A DNA stretch of 64,000 bases from Ruminococcus sp. (GTDB lineage: Bacteria > Bacillota > Clostridia > Oscillospirales > Ruminococcaceae). A model generated the notes under the pieces. It saw nothing but the letters and a program-made list of their open reading frames with translations. It was not told the DNA's origin and did no database searches. This document shows, piece by piece, positions 45,353 to 53,133 of the stretch (position 1 is its first letter; each line of letters starts with the position of its first letter). A program made the position numbers and the translations under genes. The stretch covers positions 1-64,000 of the forward strand of contig JAFXSC010000015.1 in NCBI GenBank assembly GCA_017525915.1, given 5' to 3'.

Positions 45353-45393
45353 TTGACATAAGTCAATAAACGTGCTATAATTGACATAAGTCA
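45353..45393 (+). promoter_or_regulatory. Consensus promoter overlapped by a duplicated palindrome (putative operator)
   Basis: TTGACA (45353-45358), 17 bp, TATAAT (45376-45381) is a near-perfect sigma-A promoter. The 13-mer TTGACATAAGTCA covers the -35 box (45353-45365) and is repeated exactly at 45381-45393, overlapping the end of the -10 box, 28 bp on. Each copy contains the palindrome TGAC-ATAA-GTCA. Two identical palindromes over both promoter elements strongly suggest binding of a dimeric repressor. Confidence 0.82.
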
Positions 45394-45409
45394 GAAAGGA
45401 GATGCTAAT

Positions 45410-46138
45410 ATGCCAAGACCACAGAAGTTGCGCAGGATATGCTGTTATCCCGATTACTGGAGCTTTGCGCCCGATCAGGACAAGGCAAACGATACGATAG
45501 TAATGTCGCTTGACGAATTCGAGACCATACGTCTTATCGACTATCAGTCAAAAACTCAGGAGCAGTGCGCTGCTGAAATGAACGTGGCAAGAACTACTGT
45601 CACGGCGATATATGACACTGCAAGAAAAAAGCTTGCACAGGCTCTGGTAGAGGGCAGACGCATCGTCATTTCGGGCGGAAATTACACTCTCGATAACACT
45701 ATCTCGGAGGAGATAACTCAGAAAGGAAGCACTATTATGAGAATTGCAGTAACCTATGAGAACGGACAGATATTCCAGCACTTTGGCAGAACAGAGCAGT
45801 TCAAGCTCTACGATGTTGCTGACGGCAAGATAATCAACGAGCAGGTAGTAGGAACAATGGGTGCAGGACACGGCGCTCTTGCAGGTTTCCTGAAAAATGC
45901 ACAGGCCGACGTGCTCATCTGCGGAGGTATCGGCGGCGGAGCTCAGATGGCTATGCAGGAGGCGGGTATCGCTCTCTACGGCGGCAATATGGGAAGCGCA
46001 GATGAAGCTGTTGCAGCTTTTCTCGCACAGACACTTGAGCAGAACTCCAATCCTACCTGCGATCACCACCATGAACACGGCGAGGGACATTCCTGCGGAG
46101 ATCACGGCTGCGGCAAACACAGTTGTGGTAATCACTGA
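45410..46138 (+). CDS. DUF134 protein fused to a NifX/NafY-like (dinitrogenase iron-molybdenum cofactor) domain
   Basis: A 242-residue fusion. Residues 1-95 match DUF134: the start RPQKLRRICCYPDYWSFAP and LDEFETIRLIDYQSKTQEQC, then a helix-turn-helix VARTTVTAIYDTARKK. Residues about 107-215 match the NifB/NifX cofactor-binding domain with VTYENGQIFQHFGRTEQF and GAGHGALAGFLKNAQADVLI. The tail is rich in His and Cys (about 220-242; HHHEHGEGHSCGDHG), a likely metal-binding appendage. DUF134 has sigma-region-4-like helices, so the protein may bind DNA, and could autoregulate through the palindromes at its promoter. No nif genes are present; such fusions occur in many anaerobes and probably sense or handle Fe-S or metal clusters. 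Confidence 0.9.
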   Translation: MPRPQKLRRICCYPDYWSFAPDQDKANDTIVMSLDEFETIRLIDYQSKTQEQCAAEMNVARTTVTAIYDTARKKLAQALVEGRRIVISGGNYTLDNTISEEITQKGSTIMRIAVTYENGQIFQHFGRTEQFKLYDVADGKIINEQVVGTMGAGHGALAGFLKNAQADVLICGGIGGGAQMAMQEAGIALYGGNMGSADEAVAAFLAQTLEQNSNPTCDHHHEHGEGHSCGDHGCGKHSCGNH

Positions 46139-46373
46139 TGAAAATTGTAACCCTTGTAGAGAATACCTGCGGACATCAGGATTGTATCTCTGAACACGGA
46201 CTTTCGCTCTATATCGAGACTGAAAAGCACAAGCTTCTCATTGACACAGGACAGACCGACGCAGTTGTAAAGAATGCGGAAGTCCTCGGCATAGAACTCT
46301 CATCGGAAATGCTCCCGACCGCGTTATCACCGGCTTCCACATGATGAAGAAGGAAGGCGAGCATATGCACCAA
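46138..46373 (+). pseudogene. MBL-fold hydrolase with an internal deletion
   Basis: The ATG overlaps the preceding stop (TGATG), and the N-terminus matches MBL-fold hydrolases of the dihydropteroate-synthase-like group (LVENTCGHQDCISEHGLSLY, LLIDTGQTDAVVKNAEVLGI). At about residue 58 the metal site (HxHxDH) should follow, but the frame jumps. Out of frame the DNA continues [18 protein letters not shown], which fits a much later part of the protein. An internal deletion of well over a hundred codons with frameshift seems likely. Originally it probably formed an operon with the DUF134 fusion. Confidence 0.75.
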
Positions 46374-46700
46374 ACGTGTAATTTATCAGCGTTATACCGT
46401 CATCGGGAGCAGTGTGACCGGCAACGTAGACATCGCCGCCGTCATCGGGAATACAAAGTACTCTTTCGAGGGGGATAACTCCGCAGACATCGAACACTAT
46501 CGTCCTTGCACCCTTCATGGTCTCGAGACCGTAGCGGAGAGACTCCTCGCCGTCGTCGTTGAGGTTGGTAACGTGGTAGACATAACCGCGAATCCGGAAT
46601 TGAAACGAACTGGGGCAGGCTTACAGCGTTAAGCATTACTGCGGTGGCAAAAAGAACTGCAAGCAGCCTGATTTTACCTGTACTTATAACGATCTCTCCT
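46366..46700 (-). pseudogene. Pectate lyase (PL1-like) N-terminal fragment
   Basis: On the minus strand, frames read [18 protein letters not shown] (signal peptide) and, after a frameshift and small deletion, [34 protein letters not shown] and [12 protein letters not shown]. This matches the start of secreted pectate lyases (HVTNLNDxGxGSLRxG... TIVFDVSG). An AGGAGAG site (46694-46700) lies six bases before ATA at the place where the start codon should be, so an ATG to ATA change is possible. The catalytic domain is missing, replaced by the MBL fragment. Confidence 0.68.
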
Positions 46701-46892
46701 GTAAAATAATAGTGAACGAAATTATCTGTAACAATTATATTGCACTATTTAATCTCTCAATAGCATTTTGTGAACAGAACATGACATTTTTAGCACAATG
46801 CCATTCTTGACAGTAACGGTTGACTTGCCGACTTTGCAGTGTAATAATGTGAACGAGGTATGTTGGGCGAATACAGATAATGGAGTAATTGT

Positions 46893-47044
46893 ATGAAAAT
46901 AGAATTTTGCGGCGGTGAACGTTTTCGTTATCCTTTCGGGAAGTATCCTGTGAATACAGTGCAAATTTCAGCAAAACGGCCTGAAATTTATTGGCGAATA
47001 AACAGAAAAATACCGGAAATACTAACCTCACAAAGTCAAGAATG
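46893..47044 (+). CDS. Possible small open frame of 50 residues
   Basis: Begins MKIEFCGGERFRYPFGKYPV and ends EILTSQSQE. GGAG lies eight bases before the ATG. No family recognised. It lies in a region of gene fragments and could be a chance frame. Confidence 0.25.
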
Positions 47045-47062
47045 ATTTTGGGAGGTAATAAA

Positions 47063-47248
47063 ATGAAAGCAACAGGAATAGTCAGACGAATCGACGACCT
47101 CGGCAGGGTGGTCATACCCAAGGAAATACGCAGAACTATGCGTATCAGAGAAGGTGACCCCTTGCTGAGATCATTGACACCCGATATGGAGTTCTGCAAA
47201 GCTATGGATGAGATCGGTAAGAGGGTACATATTCCAGGAAAAATCTGA
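47063..47248 (+). pseudogene. AbrB/SpoVT-type regulator, C-terminally replaced
   Basis: The product starts MKATGIVRRIDDLGRVVIPK, then EIRRTMRIREGDPL, the swapped-hairpin DNA-binding domain of AbrB/SpoVT regulators. The ribosome binding site GGGAGG is well placed. After GDPL the expected sequence (.EIYxxxxGEVIFKKY) is replaced by LRSLTPDMEFCKAMDEIGKR, unrelated to the family, and the protein ends at residue 61. It looks like a fusion of the start of a regulator to a fragment of another gene through deletion. The DNA-binding part lacks its last strand, so it is probably inactive. Confidence 0.7.
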
Positions 47249-47307
47249 GTATTTCCGTGTAGATAATGTTACGCTGTAATTAGAATCTGCAATGACGTTC
47301 ATCCACA

Positions 47308-47492
47308 GGTTACGGAAACAGACATTTTTGGTGTACCGGGTATTATGTAGATACAGTAGGAAAAACTCTCAGAAGATTGAGGAGTATATTAAAAATCAAC
47401 TGCAAGAAGGTATTATGACAGACCAGTTAAGCTTGTTTGAAACAACAGACCCGTTAACGTATTTCCAAATCAAAGTCAATGACTATAAATAA
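47308..47492 (+). pseudogene. IS200/IS605-family TnpA transposase remnant
   Basis: Reading GYGNRHFWCTGYYVDTVGK and, after loss of one A in an A run (near 47361), NSQKIEEYIKNQLQEGIMTD and QLSLFETTDPLT. These match the C-terminal part of IS200-type Y1 transposases (YGNRHFWxxGYYVxTVG..N...IxxYIxxQ). The N-terminal part with the HUH motif is missing. Element ends could not be defined. Confidence 0.75.
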
Positions 47493-47792
47493 TCTAACCT
47501 TATTCTTGTAAGAATTAACAATTTTTAATTTGATATCATCTTTTTTTAGAGTAATCCATCCCACAAAAAAGACAACCAGTTTATGATCGATGAATTATTA
47601 CTCAATTCTGCGTAAGCTGAATGTTTATGCTGTCTGCGTAGTCGTGTTAAGAAAGCGACTCGACATAAGTCTTTTCCCGGACTTGATTTCTCGGTGCAGA
47701 TTTCTGCCTTAGACGTCCTTAACAGAGAAAAACCGGTCTATCCGAAGACAGACCGGTTTCCCTTTGTATTATTGTGTATCATGAAGAATTCG
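47493..47792. other. Intergenic region between the IS200 remnant and the SDR gene
   Basis: About 300 bases without a gene. Contains the minus-strand terminator at 47727-47762. I see nothing else in it. Confidence 0.5.
47727..47762 (-). terminator. Terminator of the SDR-epimerase operon
   Basis: AAACCGGTCT pairs with AGACCGGTTT, loop of 10 nt, followed on the minus strand by a T-rich stretch. It lies 31 nt past the SDR stop. Confidence 0.85.
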
Positions 47793-48554
47793 TTATAAGC
47801 TTATAGTGCCTGTGTAAACAGGTATTTCTTTCTCGGCTCTTTCGACAGCTTCTTCAAGTGAAAGATCATAGAAATCGCTTGCACAGAAGCATCTTCCTGA
47901 CTTTCTGTCGCTTATGAAAGCTCCGACCACAACTCCGGGGAGCGAACTTTCCGGAGGATTGGGAGCACTTGGTCCGCCGAGATCGGTTCTGCACCAGCCG
48001 GGATCAGTAAGACTGATGCAAATATCCGAGCCGTTGTATTTTGACGCAAGATCCATAGTAACTTTATCAAGAGCAGCTTTGCTTGCAGAATAACCTGCCT
48101 GTTCCGGCTCGAGCCGTATACCGCTCGTTGTATTGATGATCCGTCCGAAACCTGTTTCCTCCATTTTTTTCAGGAAATGATAGGTTATCATCATAGGGGC
48201 TATCGTGTTAATCCTGAAGCTCTCTTCATAGTCTACTGCGGGAGTTTCAAGAGGTTCTGTCCTGTAAGCGACCTGGACACCGGCATTGTTGAATACTATA
48301 TCAACTCTTGTTCCCAGATCGTCTATCTCAGAAAGCAGATTCTCCACCTGCTCCGTATCAGATAATTCAGCACCGAAAGCCACAGCTTCAACGCCAAGAG
48401 CTCTTACTTCCTCAAGCACTTTTCCGCAGTGAGCAGCAGTTCTGCTCTGCAAAATGAGATTACAGCCGTGCTCGGCCATATATTTAGCAACACCGTATCC
48501 TATGCCTCTTGCAGCACCTGTCACAAGCGCCCATCGGCCTTTTACTTCAAGCAT
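47793..48554 (-). CDS. Short-chain dehydrogenase/reductase
   Basis: A 253-residue classical SDR: cofactor motif TGAARGIGYGVA, NNAG in DIVFNNAGVQ, catalytic Ser in IINTTSGIR, and YSASKAALDK (YxxxK). Substrate is unknown. It overlaps the upstream epimerase gene by 13 nt, so they are translated together. GGAGG precedes the ATG. An AraC-type regulator divides them from the next region and may control sugar-related metabolism. Confidence 0.93.
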   Translation of the reverse strand: MLEVKGRWALVTGAARGIGYGVAKYMAEHGCNLILQSRTAAHCGKVLEEVRALGVEAVAFGAELSDTEQVENLLSEIDDLGTRVDIVFNNAGVQVAYRTEPLETPAVDYEESFRINTIAPMMITYHFLKKMEETGFGRIINTTSGIRLEPEQAGYSASKAALDKVTMDLASKYNGSDICISLTDPGWCRTDLGGPSAPNPPESSLPGVVVGAFISDRKSGRCFCASDFYDLSLEEAVERAEKEIPVYTGTISL

Positions 48555-49564
48555 TTAACAGCCTCCTTTGCACCTTCAAGAGCAGAGATGACCTTATCGC
48601 ACCAGATGTCGAATTCAGGGTCATCTATCTGGAATTTACGGTGTCCGAGAATATATTCAACTGTCTTTTTTATGCCTTCTTCAGCACTGATCTCAGCTTT
48701 GAAATCAGGCACAAGTTGTCTGACCTTGCTGTTGTCAAATATCACTGAATTTGCCTTGTCTCCTATAAGACTGCCAGTCAGGTCGTAATCGCCCATGTCC
48801 GCCAATGTTTGCGAAGCGACATAATACGGCTTCAGCTCAACGCCAAGTGCGTCCGCAATAGCCTGATAGATCCTGTTCCAGCTCACGCTTTCACTCGAAG
48901 TGATATGGAAAGCTTCTCCGATAGCTTCCGGCTTGCCTATAAGACCTGCGTAAGCCTTCGCAAAGTCGCTGTTATGTGTTATCGTCCAGAGTGAAGTGCC
49001 GTCACCGTGGATGATCACCTTTTTCCCCTCTCTGATGCGTTTTACGACCTGCCAGCTTCCATTGCGCCCGTGTACTCCAAGCGGTACCGCCCTTTCATCA
49101 TAGGTATGGCTTGGACGTACAATAGTCACGGGAAATCCGTCTTTATGGTATCTTTCCATAAGATAGTTCTCGCAGGCGATCTTGTTGCGTGAATACTCCC
49201 AGTATGGGTTTTCGAGGGGAGTATCCTCGGTGATAACATGGCTTTCAGGAGGCTTCTGATATGCAGAGGCGGAGCTGATATAGATGAACTGTTTCGTTCT
49301 GCCGTTGAAAAGCCGGAAGTCACGTTCAAGCTGCTCCGGAACAAATCCGATAAACTCACCGACACAGTCGAAGGTCATACCCTGAAGCGCTTTTGCCGCA
49401 GCTTCTTCATCGTTAATATCAGCGATTATCGTTTTAACATTTCCCGGCAGTTCTTTATTCCGGTTTCCGCGATTCAGGAGGAAAATCTCATCGCCTCTTG
49501 AAGCAATCAGTTTTGTTATGGCCATACTGATAGTTCCTGTGCCGCCAATGAATAGTATTTTCAT
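48542..49564 (-). CDS. NAD-dependent epimerase/dehydratase family protein
   Basis: A 340-residue extended SDR with nucleotide-binding motif GGTGTISMAI (GGTGxxS, like the CSP41/RNA-binding or atypical SDR group), ISSASAYQKP and YSRNKIACEN (YxxxK). The middle part, WTITHNSDFAKAYAGLIG, and the C-terminal helices also fit this family. Its atypical cofactor loop suggests a non-standard activity. First gene of a two-gene unit; the RBS is weak (GGTGAT). Confidence 0.85.
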   Translation of the reverse strand: MKILFIGGTGTISMAITKLIASRGDEIFLLNRGNRNKELPGNVKTIIADINDEEAAAKALQGMTFDCVGEFIGFVPEQLERDFRLFNGRTKQFIYISSASAYQKPPESHVITEDTPLENPYWEYSRNKIACENYLMERYHKDGFPVTIVRPSHTYDERAVPLGVHGRNGSWQVVKRIREGKKVIIHGDGTSLWTITHNSDFAKAYAGLIGKPEAIGEAFHITSSESVSWNRIYQAIADALGVELKPYYVASQTLADMGDYDLTGSLIGDKANSVIFDNSKVRQLVPDFKAEISAEEGIKKTVEYILGHRKFQIDDPEFDIWCDKVISALEGAKEAVKCLK

Positions 49565-49719
49565 ATTATGATCACCATGCTTGACAAAATCTCAGAAATC
49601 GTTTACCATTGGAAATATCATATCATCATTGCATATAGAAATCAAGTGGCCAAAGCAATTATTATAGATTTATTCTATTTTTATGATAAAACGTTATACT
49701 GCAAAAAAAGACGGCCGCA

Positions 49720-50610
49720 TTACTGCGGCTGGCTCCTCTGTAATCTGAATTGCTTGGGAGTTATCCCATGATACCTTTTGAATATCCGTATGAAATGGCT
49801 GCAATCCGAAAAACCTGTTTTGCTGCTTATATACGAGAGATCGTGATCGGTGAACAGCAGGTATTCCTCCGCTTTGTACAAACGCATACGTTCGATATAG
49901 TCCTTGCAGCTCATGCCGTACATATCACGGAATTTTACTGCAAACCCTGAATAGCTCATGTGGCACTTTTCCGCTATATCGCTCACTCGGATGTTATCTT
50001 CAAGGCTGCTGTCTATGTATTCGGCTATGTTTTCGATACCGTAACTGTCCGCCGCTTTTATAGGACATTCACTTATGTCAAGTCCGGCAGCGAGCCAATA
50101 CCTTACGATGCCGAAAATCAGCCTGTATATCTGCGAACGCAGAATAACGTCCCTGCCGTACAGACAGCTTTTCATCTCATCAATACAGTTGAAAAAGATC
50201 TGGCGACTTTGAAATGAGCCGGTATCTTCGGAATCGAAATGGAACGGCATATTCTTTGAACGAGCGTAACTGAACAGACTCTGAACAGTAGGTGCATAGG
50301 GTGAAGTGTCGGGGAATTTCGCAGTATCAAATTTGATACCGGCAAATTTTTTCAAGCCTCCGCTTGCAGAAAAGATAGAATGGACTGAATTGGGCGGAAA
50401 GATCATCAGTTCATTCTCATTTACTATGTATGCCTTATTATCGCATATCGCTTCAGCGCTTCCTTCCAGAATAAGGATGAATTCGGCGAAATAGTGCCAG
50501 TGCGGCCTTACCGGAAAAGTGTTTTTGTCCGTTTCAAATATATACGCTTCGATTGGAGCGTTAAGGCTGTCCTGCTTTTCAAATAGTGAGTTCATAATTA
50601 CAGTTCTCAT
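49720..50610 (-). CDS. AraC-family transcriptional regulator
   Basis: A 296-residue regulator. N-terminal cupin sensor (about 20-110; RPHWHYFAEFILILEG and NELMIFPPNSVHS) and C-terminal double HTH (about 195-293; IRVSDIAEKCHMSYSGFAVK and LSYISSKTGFSDCSHFIRIF). AraC proteins of this type usually activate sugar genes. It is transcribed in the same direction as the epimerase-SDR pair, 155 nt upstream of it, and may control it. ATG 50610 has only a weak RBS; ATG 50595 is an alternative. Confidence 0.92.
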   Translation of the reverse strand: MRTVIMNSLFEKQDSLNAPIEAYIFETDKNTFPVRPHWHYFAEFILILEGSAEAICDNKAYIVNENELMIFPPNSVHSIFSASGGLKKFAGIKFDTAKFPDTSPYAPTVQSLFSYARSKNMPFHFDSEDTGSFQSRQIFFNCIDEMKSCLYGRDVILRSQIYRLIFGIVRYWLAAGLDISECPIKAADSYGIENIAEYIDSSLEDNIRVSDIAEKCHMSYSGFAVKFRDMYGMSCKDYIERMRLYKAEEYLLFTDHDLSYISSKTGFSDCSHFIRIFKRYHGITPKQFRLQRSQPQ

Positions 50611-51035
50611 TTCTTTTGCTGTGCGGTGAATCCTTCAATCTTCATGTCAGGATCATCTGTGGCAGTTAGTTTAACGGAAAATATCTTTAATCCGTGGACT
50701 GTGAATATCAGCATTTATGCGCTGAGTGACAGCTTGTTCCTTGCCGTTAACATAGGATTCCTCCAGCATTATAATATAGGATTATTATACTATAATAAAC
50801 TTTGTAATGCAATAGTTTATCGTGGATAAATAATTCAATATGTGCTGTTTCTGATAATCATTCAGTCTGCAATGTAATTATAGCACGATTTTTAATACAG
50901 TAAATTGAAACTGCATTATTCTGCCGGACTATGCTGATATGTAGCGTGAGCTGATGCGGAAACCCGATAACGAAGGGCCTTTCACAGATGAAATGATGAC
51001 TGCTATATGGAAAAGCCAGTATATAGCGATATTAC

Positions 51036-51064
51036 TTGCATTTGTAAGAAATATGTGTTATAAT
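51036..51064 (+). promoter_or_regulatory. Sigma-A-type promoter
   Basis: TTGCAT (51036-51041), 17 bp, TATAAT (51059-51064). It lies 39 bp before the small frame at 51103. Confidence 0.65.
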
Positions 51065-51102
51065 AGCTGCAAAGAATTATTCTTGGAACGGAAGGTGATG
51101 TT

Positions 51103-51264
51103 ATGAAACTAAAGAAAAGCACAGCTGCATTTATTCCAGCTATGCCCGCATTCACGCCCTTTTTTCTGAGCGCATCGGTGATATGTATGAGATTTGATCG
51201 ACAATGCTCTCGGGACGTCACCTGCCAGCCTCCTTCGGATATTTATGGCGTATGTTCCGCTTGA
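51103..51264 (+). pseudogene. 53-codon remnant of a gene, start preserved
   Basis: Begins MKLKKSTAAFIPAMPAFTPF, resembling a signal-peptide start, and has GGAAGGTGAT upstream and a good promoter. From about residue 30 the sequence looks random, with Cys and Arg clusters (FDRQCSRDVTCQPP). Probably the 5' end of an exported protein gene whose remainder has been deleted. Confidence 0.4.
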
Positions 51265-51576
51265 AGATGCAGTGGATATTGAGCCTCAGCAGCTTGATGC
51301 TTTCGAGCGAAAAGGATTCGCAGTCGTTGAATGGTGCAGCTGCGAGGTAAGATAACACATAAATACCGCTGTACACGCGTGAGATACATATACATTATTC
51401 TTGTGCTAATGCGAGCCGGCAAATAACTTCGGTTCTTTACTGTTTTGGAATACTGACACAACAGTCTGTAACCCAATGCCTTGCTAATGATATTATTCCG
51501 CATTTCATCAAGCAAAAGCAATTTGCTGTACGGAATAAGAAGCACTAATCTTTCTTCCCGAAAAGAGGAATGACAT

Positions 51577-52854
51577 ATGAACGAAATGGACTTTAGCCAC
51601 ACTAAGCGCTTTGACCCTGCGATGCCGTATAAAAGATTTGTACGGCAGATGTCGGATTGGTATAACGGGGGAGAGCTTCCCGGACTTGCAGGTCAGGATC
51701 TGAAATTTGTTTTAAAGCTGCAAAAAGATAAGATGCGATCGCTTGGACTTGATACAACGTGCAAACTCACAACGGCAGGTTCAGGCAATAGCGATACCGG
51801 CTGCTTTTCTTTCAGCGACAGAATATTTATAAACAGCATCACCGGTGGAAATATGGTCATGACAAGAAGTATTGTCGATACTGATAATCAACTCACCAAA
51901 AACACTGAGGATATCTGTCTGACTGCGATCATACAGGATTTGAAGGACGGAACGAATCCGAGCAATGATATGGCATTATGCTGTCCGCACTGCGGTGCGC
52001 CTTCAACACTTGGTGAACTGCAAGCCGGTTGCAAGCATTGCGGTACGCATTTTCTTATGAGCGAGATGTATCCGACAGTCATGAACTGTTTTATCAACGA
52101 AAAATATGACAGAGACAAGAATGCGGCTAAAAACAAGCACGATCTGAAAGTTATTCTAACCGCGAGCATCATACCGATGATTGCAGTCGGGATAATAGGC
52201 AACCTGTTCACAAATCAAGGTCAGAACATAATCATGAGTATTATCCTCGGTCTCCTTGGCGGTATCTTTGGAGGAGGGTATATCGGAATCATGATTTTCG
52301 TGTTCAAAAAGCTGTTCGAGGTTTTGGGACTGATGGGCAGGCAGATGAGGGGCGGAGGGCATACAGCCTCAACTCTGATCCGCGCGAATAAGATCAAACA
52401 GCATGATCCTGAGTTTTCATCCGAATACTTCCGTGATAAAGTGATGTCTCTGTTCAGAATGGCTGTTTACAGCCGAGATGCGACAGAACTTGCCTGCTGC
52501 AAGTGCCGGTGTCCTGAAAAAGCGGCTGATATCATTGAAGCACAGCTGCACAATTTCAATATAAACAGCTGCAAAATAAAAGACATGGTATGCGATGCCG
52601 AAGTCACACTGTTTCTGGATTGTCTGCATTACAAGGAAGGAAAAGTCGTAAGCAAAACGGACAAGTTCAGAATGCATATGAGGAAGCGTATCAAGAGTCC
52701 GACTGAACTTGGTTTCTCTTTCGCAGCCGTGAGCTGTCCCTCCTGCGGTGCAAGTTTTGACGCCCGCAATGTTAAAGCCTGTCCGTACTGCAACAATGCG
52801 TATTTGCATGAAGACCACGACTGGATCATGACTGACCTGAAATGCATCGGCTAA
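51577..52854 (+). CDS. Zinc-ribbon membrane protein with TIM44-like domain
   Basis: A 425-residue protein without signal peptide. A zinc ribbon (about 135-162; CCPHCGAPSTLGE and CKHCGTHF), a TM hairpin (about 190-250), a TIM44-like domain (about 270-375; PEFSSEYFRDKVMSLFRMAV), and a second zinc ribbon near the C-terminus (about 388-410; CPSCGASFDARNVKACPYC). TIM44-like domains bind membranes or proteins; zinc-ribbon/TIM44 combinations occur in uncharacterised bacterial membrane proteins. GAGG precedes the ATG. No neighbours suggest a role. Confidence 0.8.
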   Translation: MNEMDFSHTKRFDPAMPYKRFVRQMSDWYNGGELPGLAGQDLKFVLKLQKDKMRSLGLDTTCKLTTAGSGNSDTGCFSFSDRIFINSITGGNMVMTRSIVDTDNQLTKNTEDICLTAIIQDLKDGTNPSNDMALCCPHCGAPSTLGELQAGCKHCGTHFLMSEMYPTVMNCFINEKYDRDKNAAKNKHDLKVILTASIIPMIAVGIIGNLFTNQGQNIIMSIILGLLGGIFGGGYIGIMIFVFKKLFEVLGLMGRQMRGGGHTASTLIRANKIKQHDPEFSSEYFRDKVMSLFRMAVYSRDATELACCKCRCPEKAADIIEAQLHNFNINSCKIKDMVCDAEVTLFLDCLHYKEGKVVSKTDKFRMHMRKRIKSPTELGFSFAAVSCPSCGASFDARNVKACPYCNNAYLHEDHDWIMTDLKCIG

Positions 52855-53133
52855 TACACTCCGTCAGCCTGCAACAGCTCAATAAATCTCTGATAGACGA
52901 AATACTGTACTGGTGCAAACGACTGAACAAATCACGCCTTTGGCTCAAAAAAGCAAAATCCTGACAAGCCGCAAGACCTGTCAGGATTTCGTTATATTAC
53001 GATTTATAGCCGATTATGAATTGCTTCATAGCCTCTTCAACAGCAATTGCTGCATTAACCATCGGGTTGTTGCCGGCATTCTGAATCAGAAGCACTATTT
53101 GTGGTTAAGTCTATGATCTCATCGCCGCAGAGA
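52855..53133. other. Converging-gene spacer with a coding scrap
   Basis: Contains the terminator listed next. On the minus strand at about 52995-53110 the frame reads QNAGNNPMVNAAIAVEEAMK followed by QFIIGYKS and a stop, which looks like the end of a lost protein. Family not recognised. Confidence 0.4.
52956..52989 (+). terminator. Terminator between the zinc-ribbon gene and the diguanylate cyclase gene
   Basis: AAATCCTGACA pairs with TGTCAGGATTT around a 12-nt loop. The symmetrical A and T ends allow function in both directions, though the T run is only three. Confidence 0.75.

Larger units (their letters stand above)
50611..51576. other. Degraded intergenic region with remnants
   Basis: Nearly 1 kb without a clear intact gene. 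A 35-codon minus-strand frame (50607-50714) reads into the AraC start and has VHGLKIFSVKLTATDD. Around 50955-51030 the plus strand reads RKPDNEGPFTDEMMTAIWKS, and around 51245-51355 it reads YVPLEDAVDIEPQQLDAFER, both looking like scraps of coding sequence without starts. A promoter and a small frame at 51036-51264 are listed separately. Confidence 0.5.
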
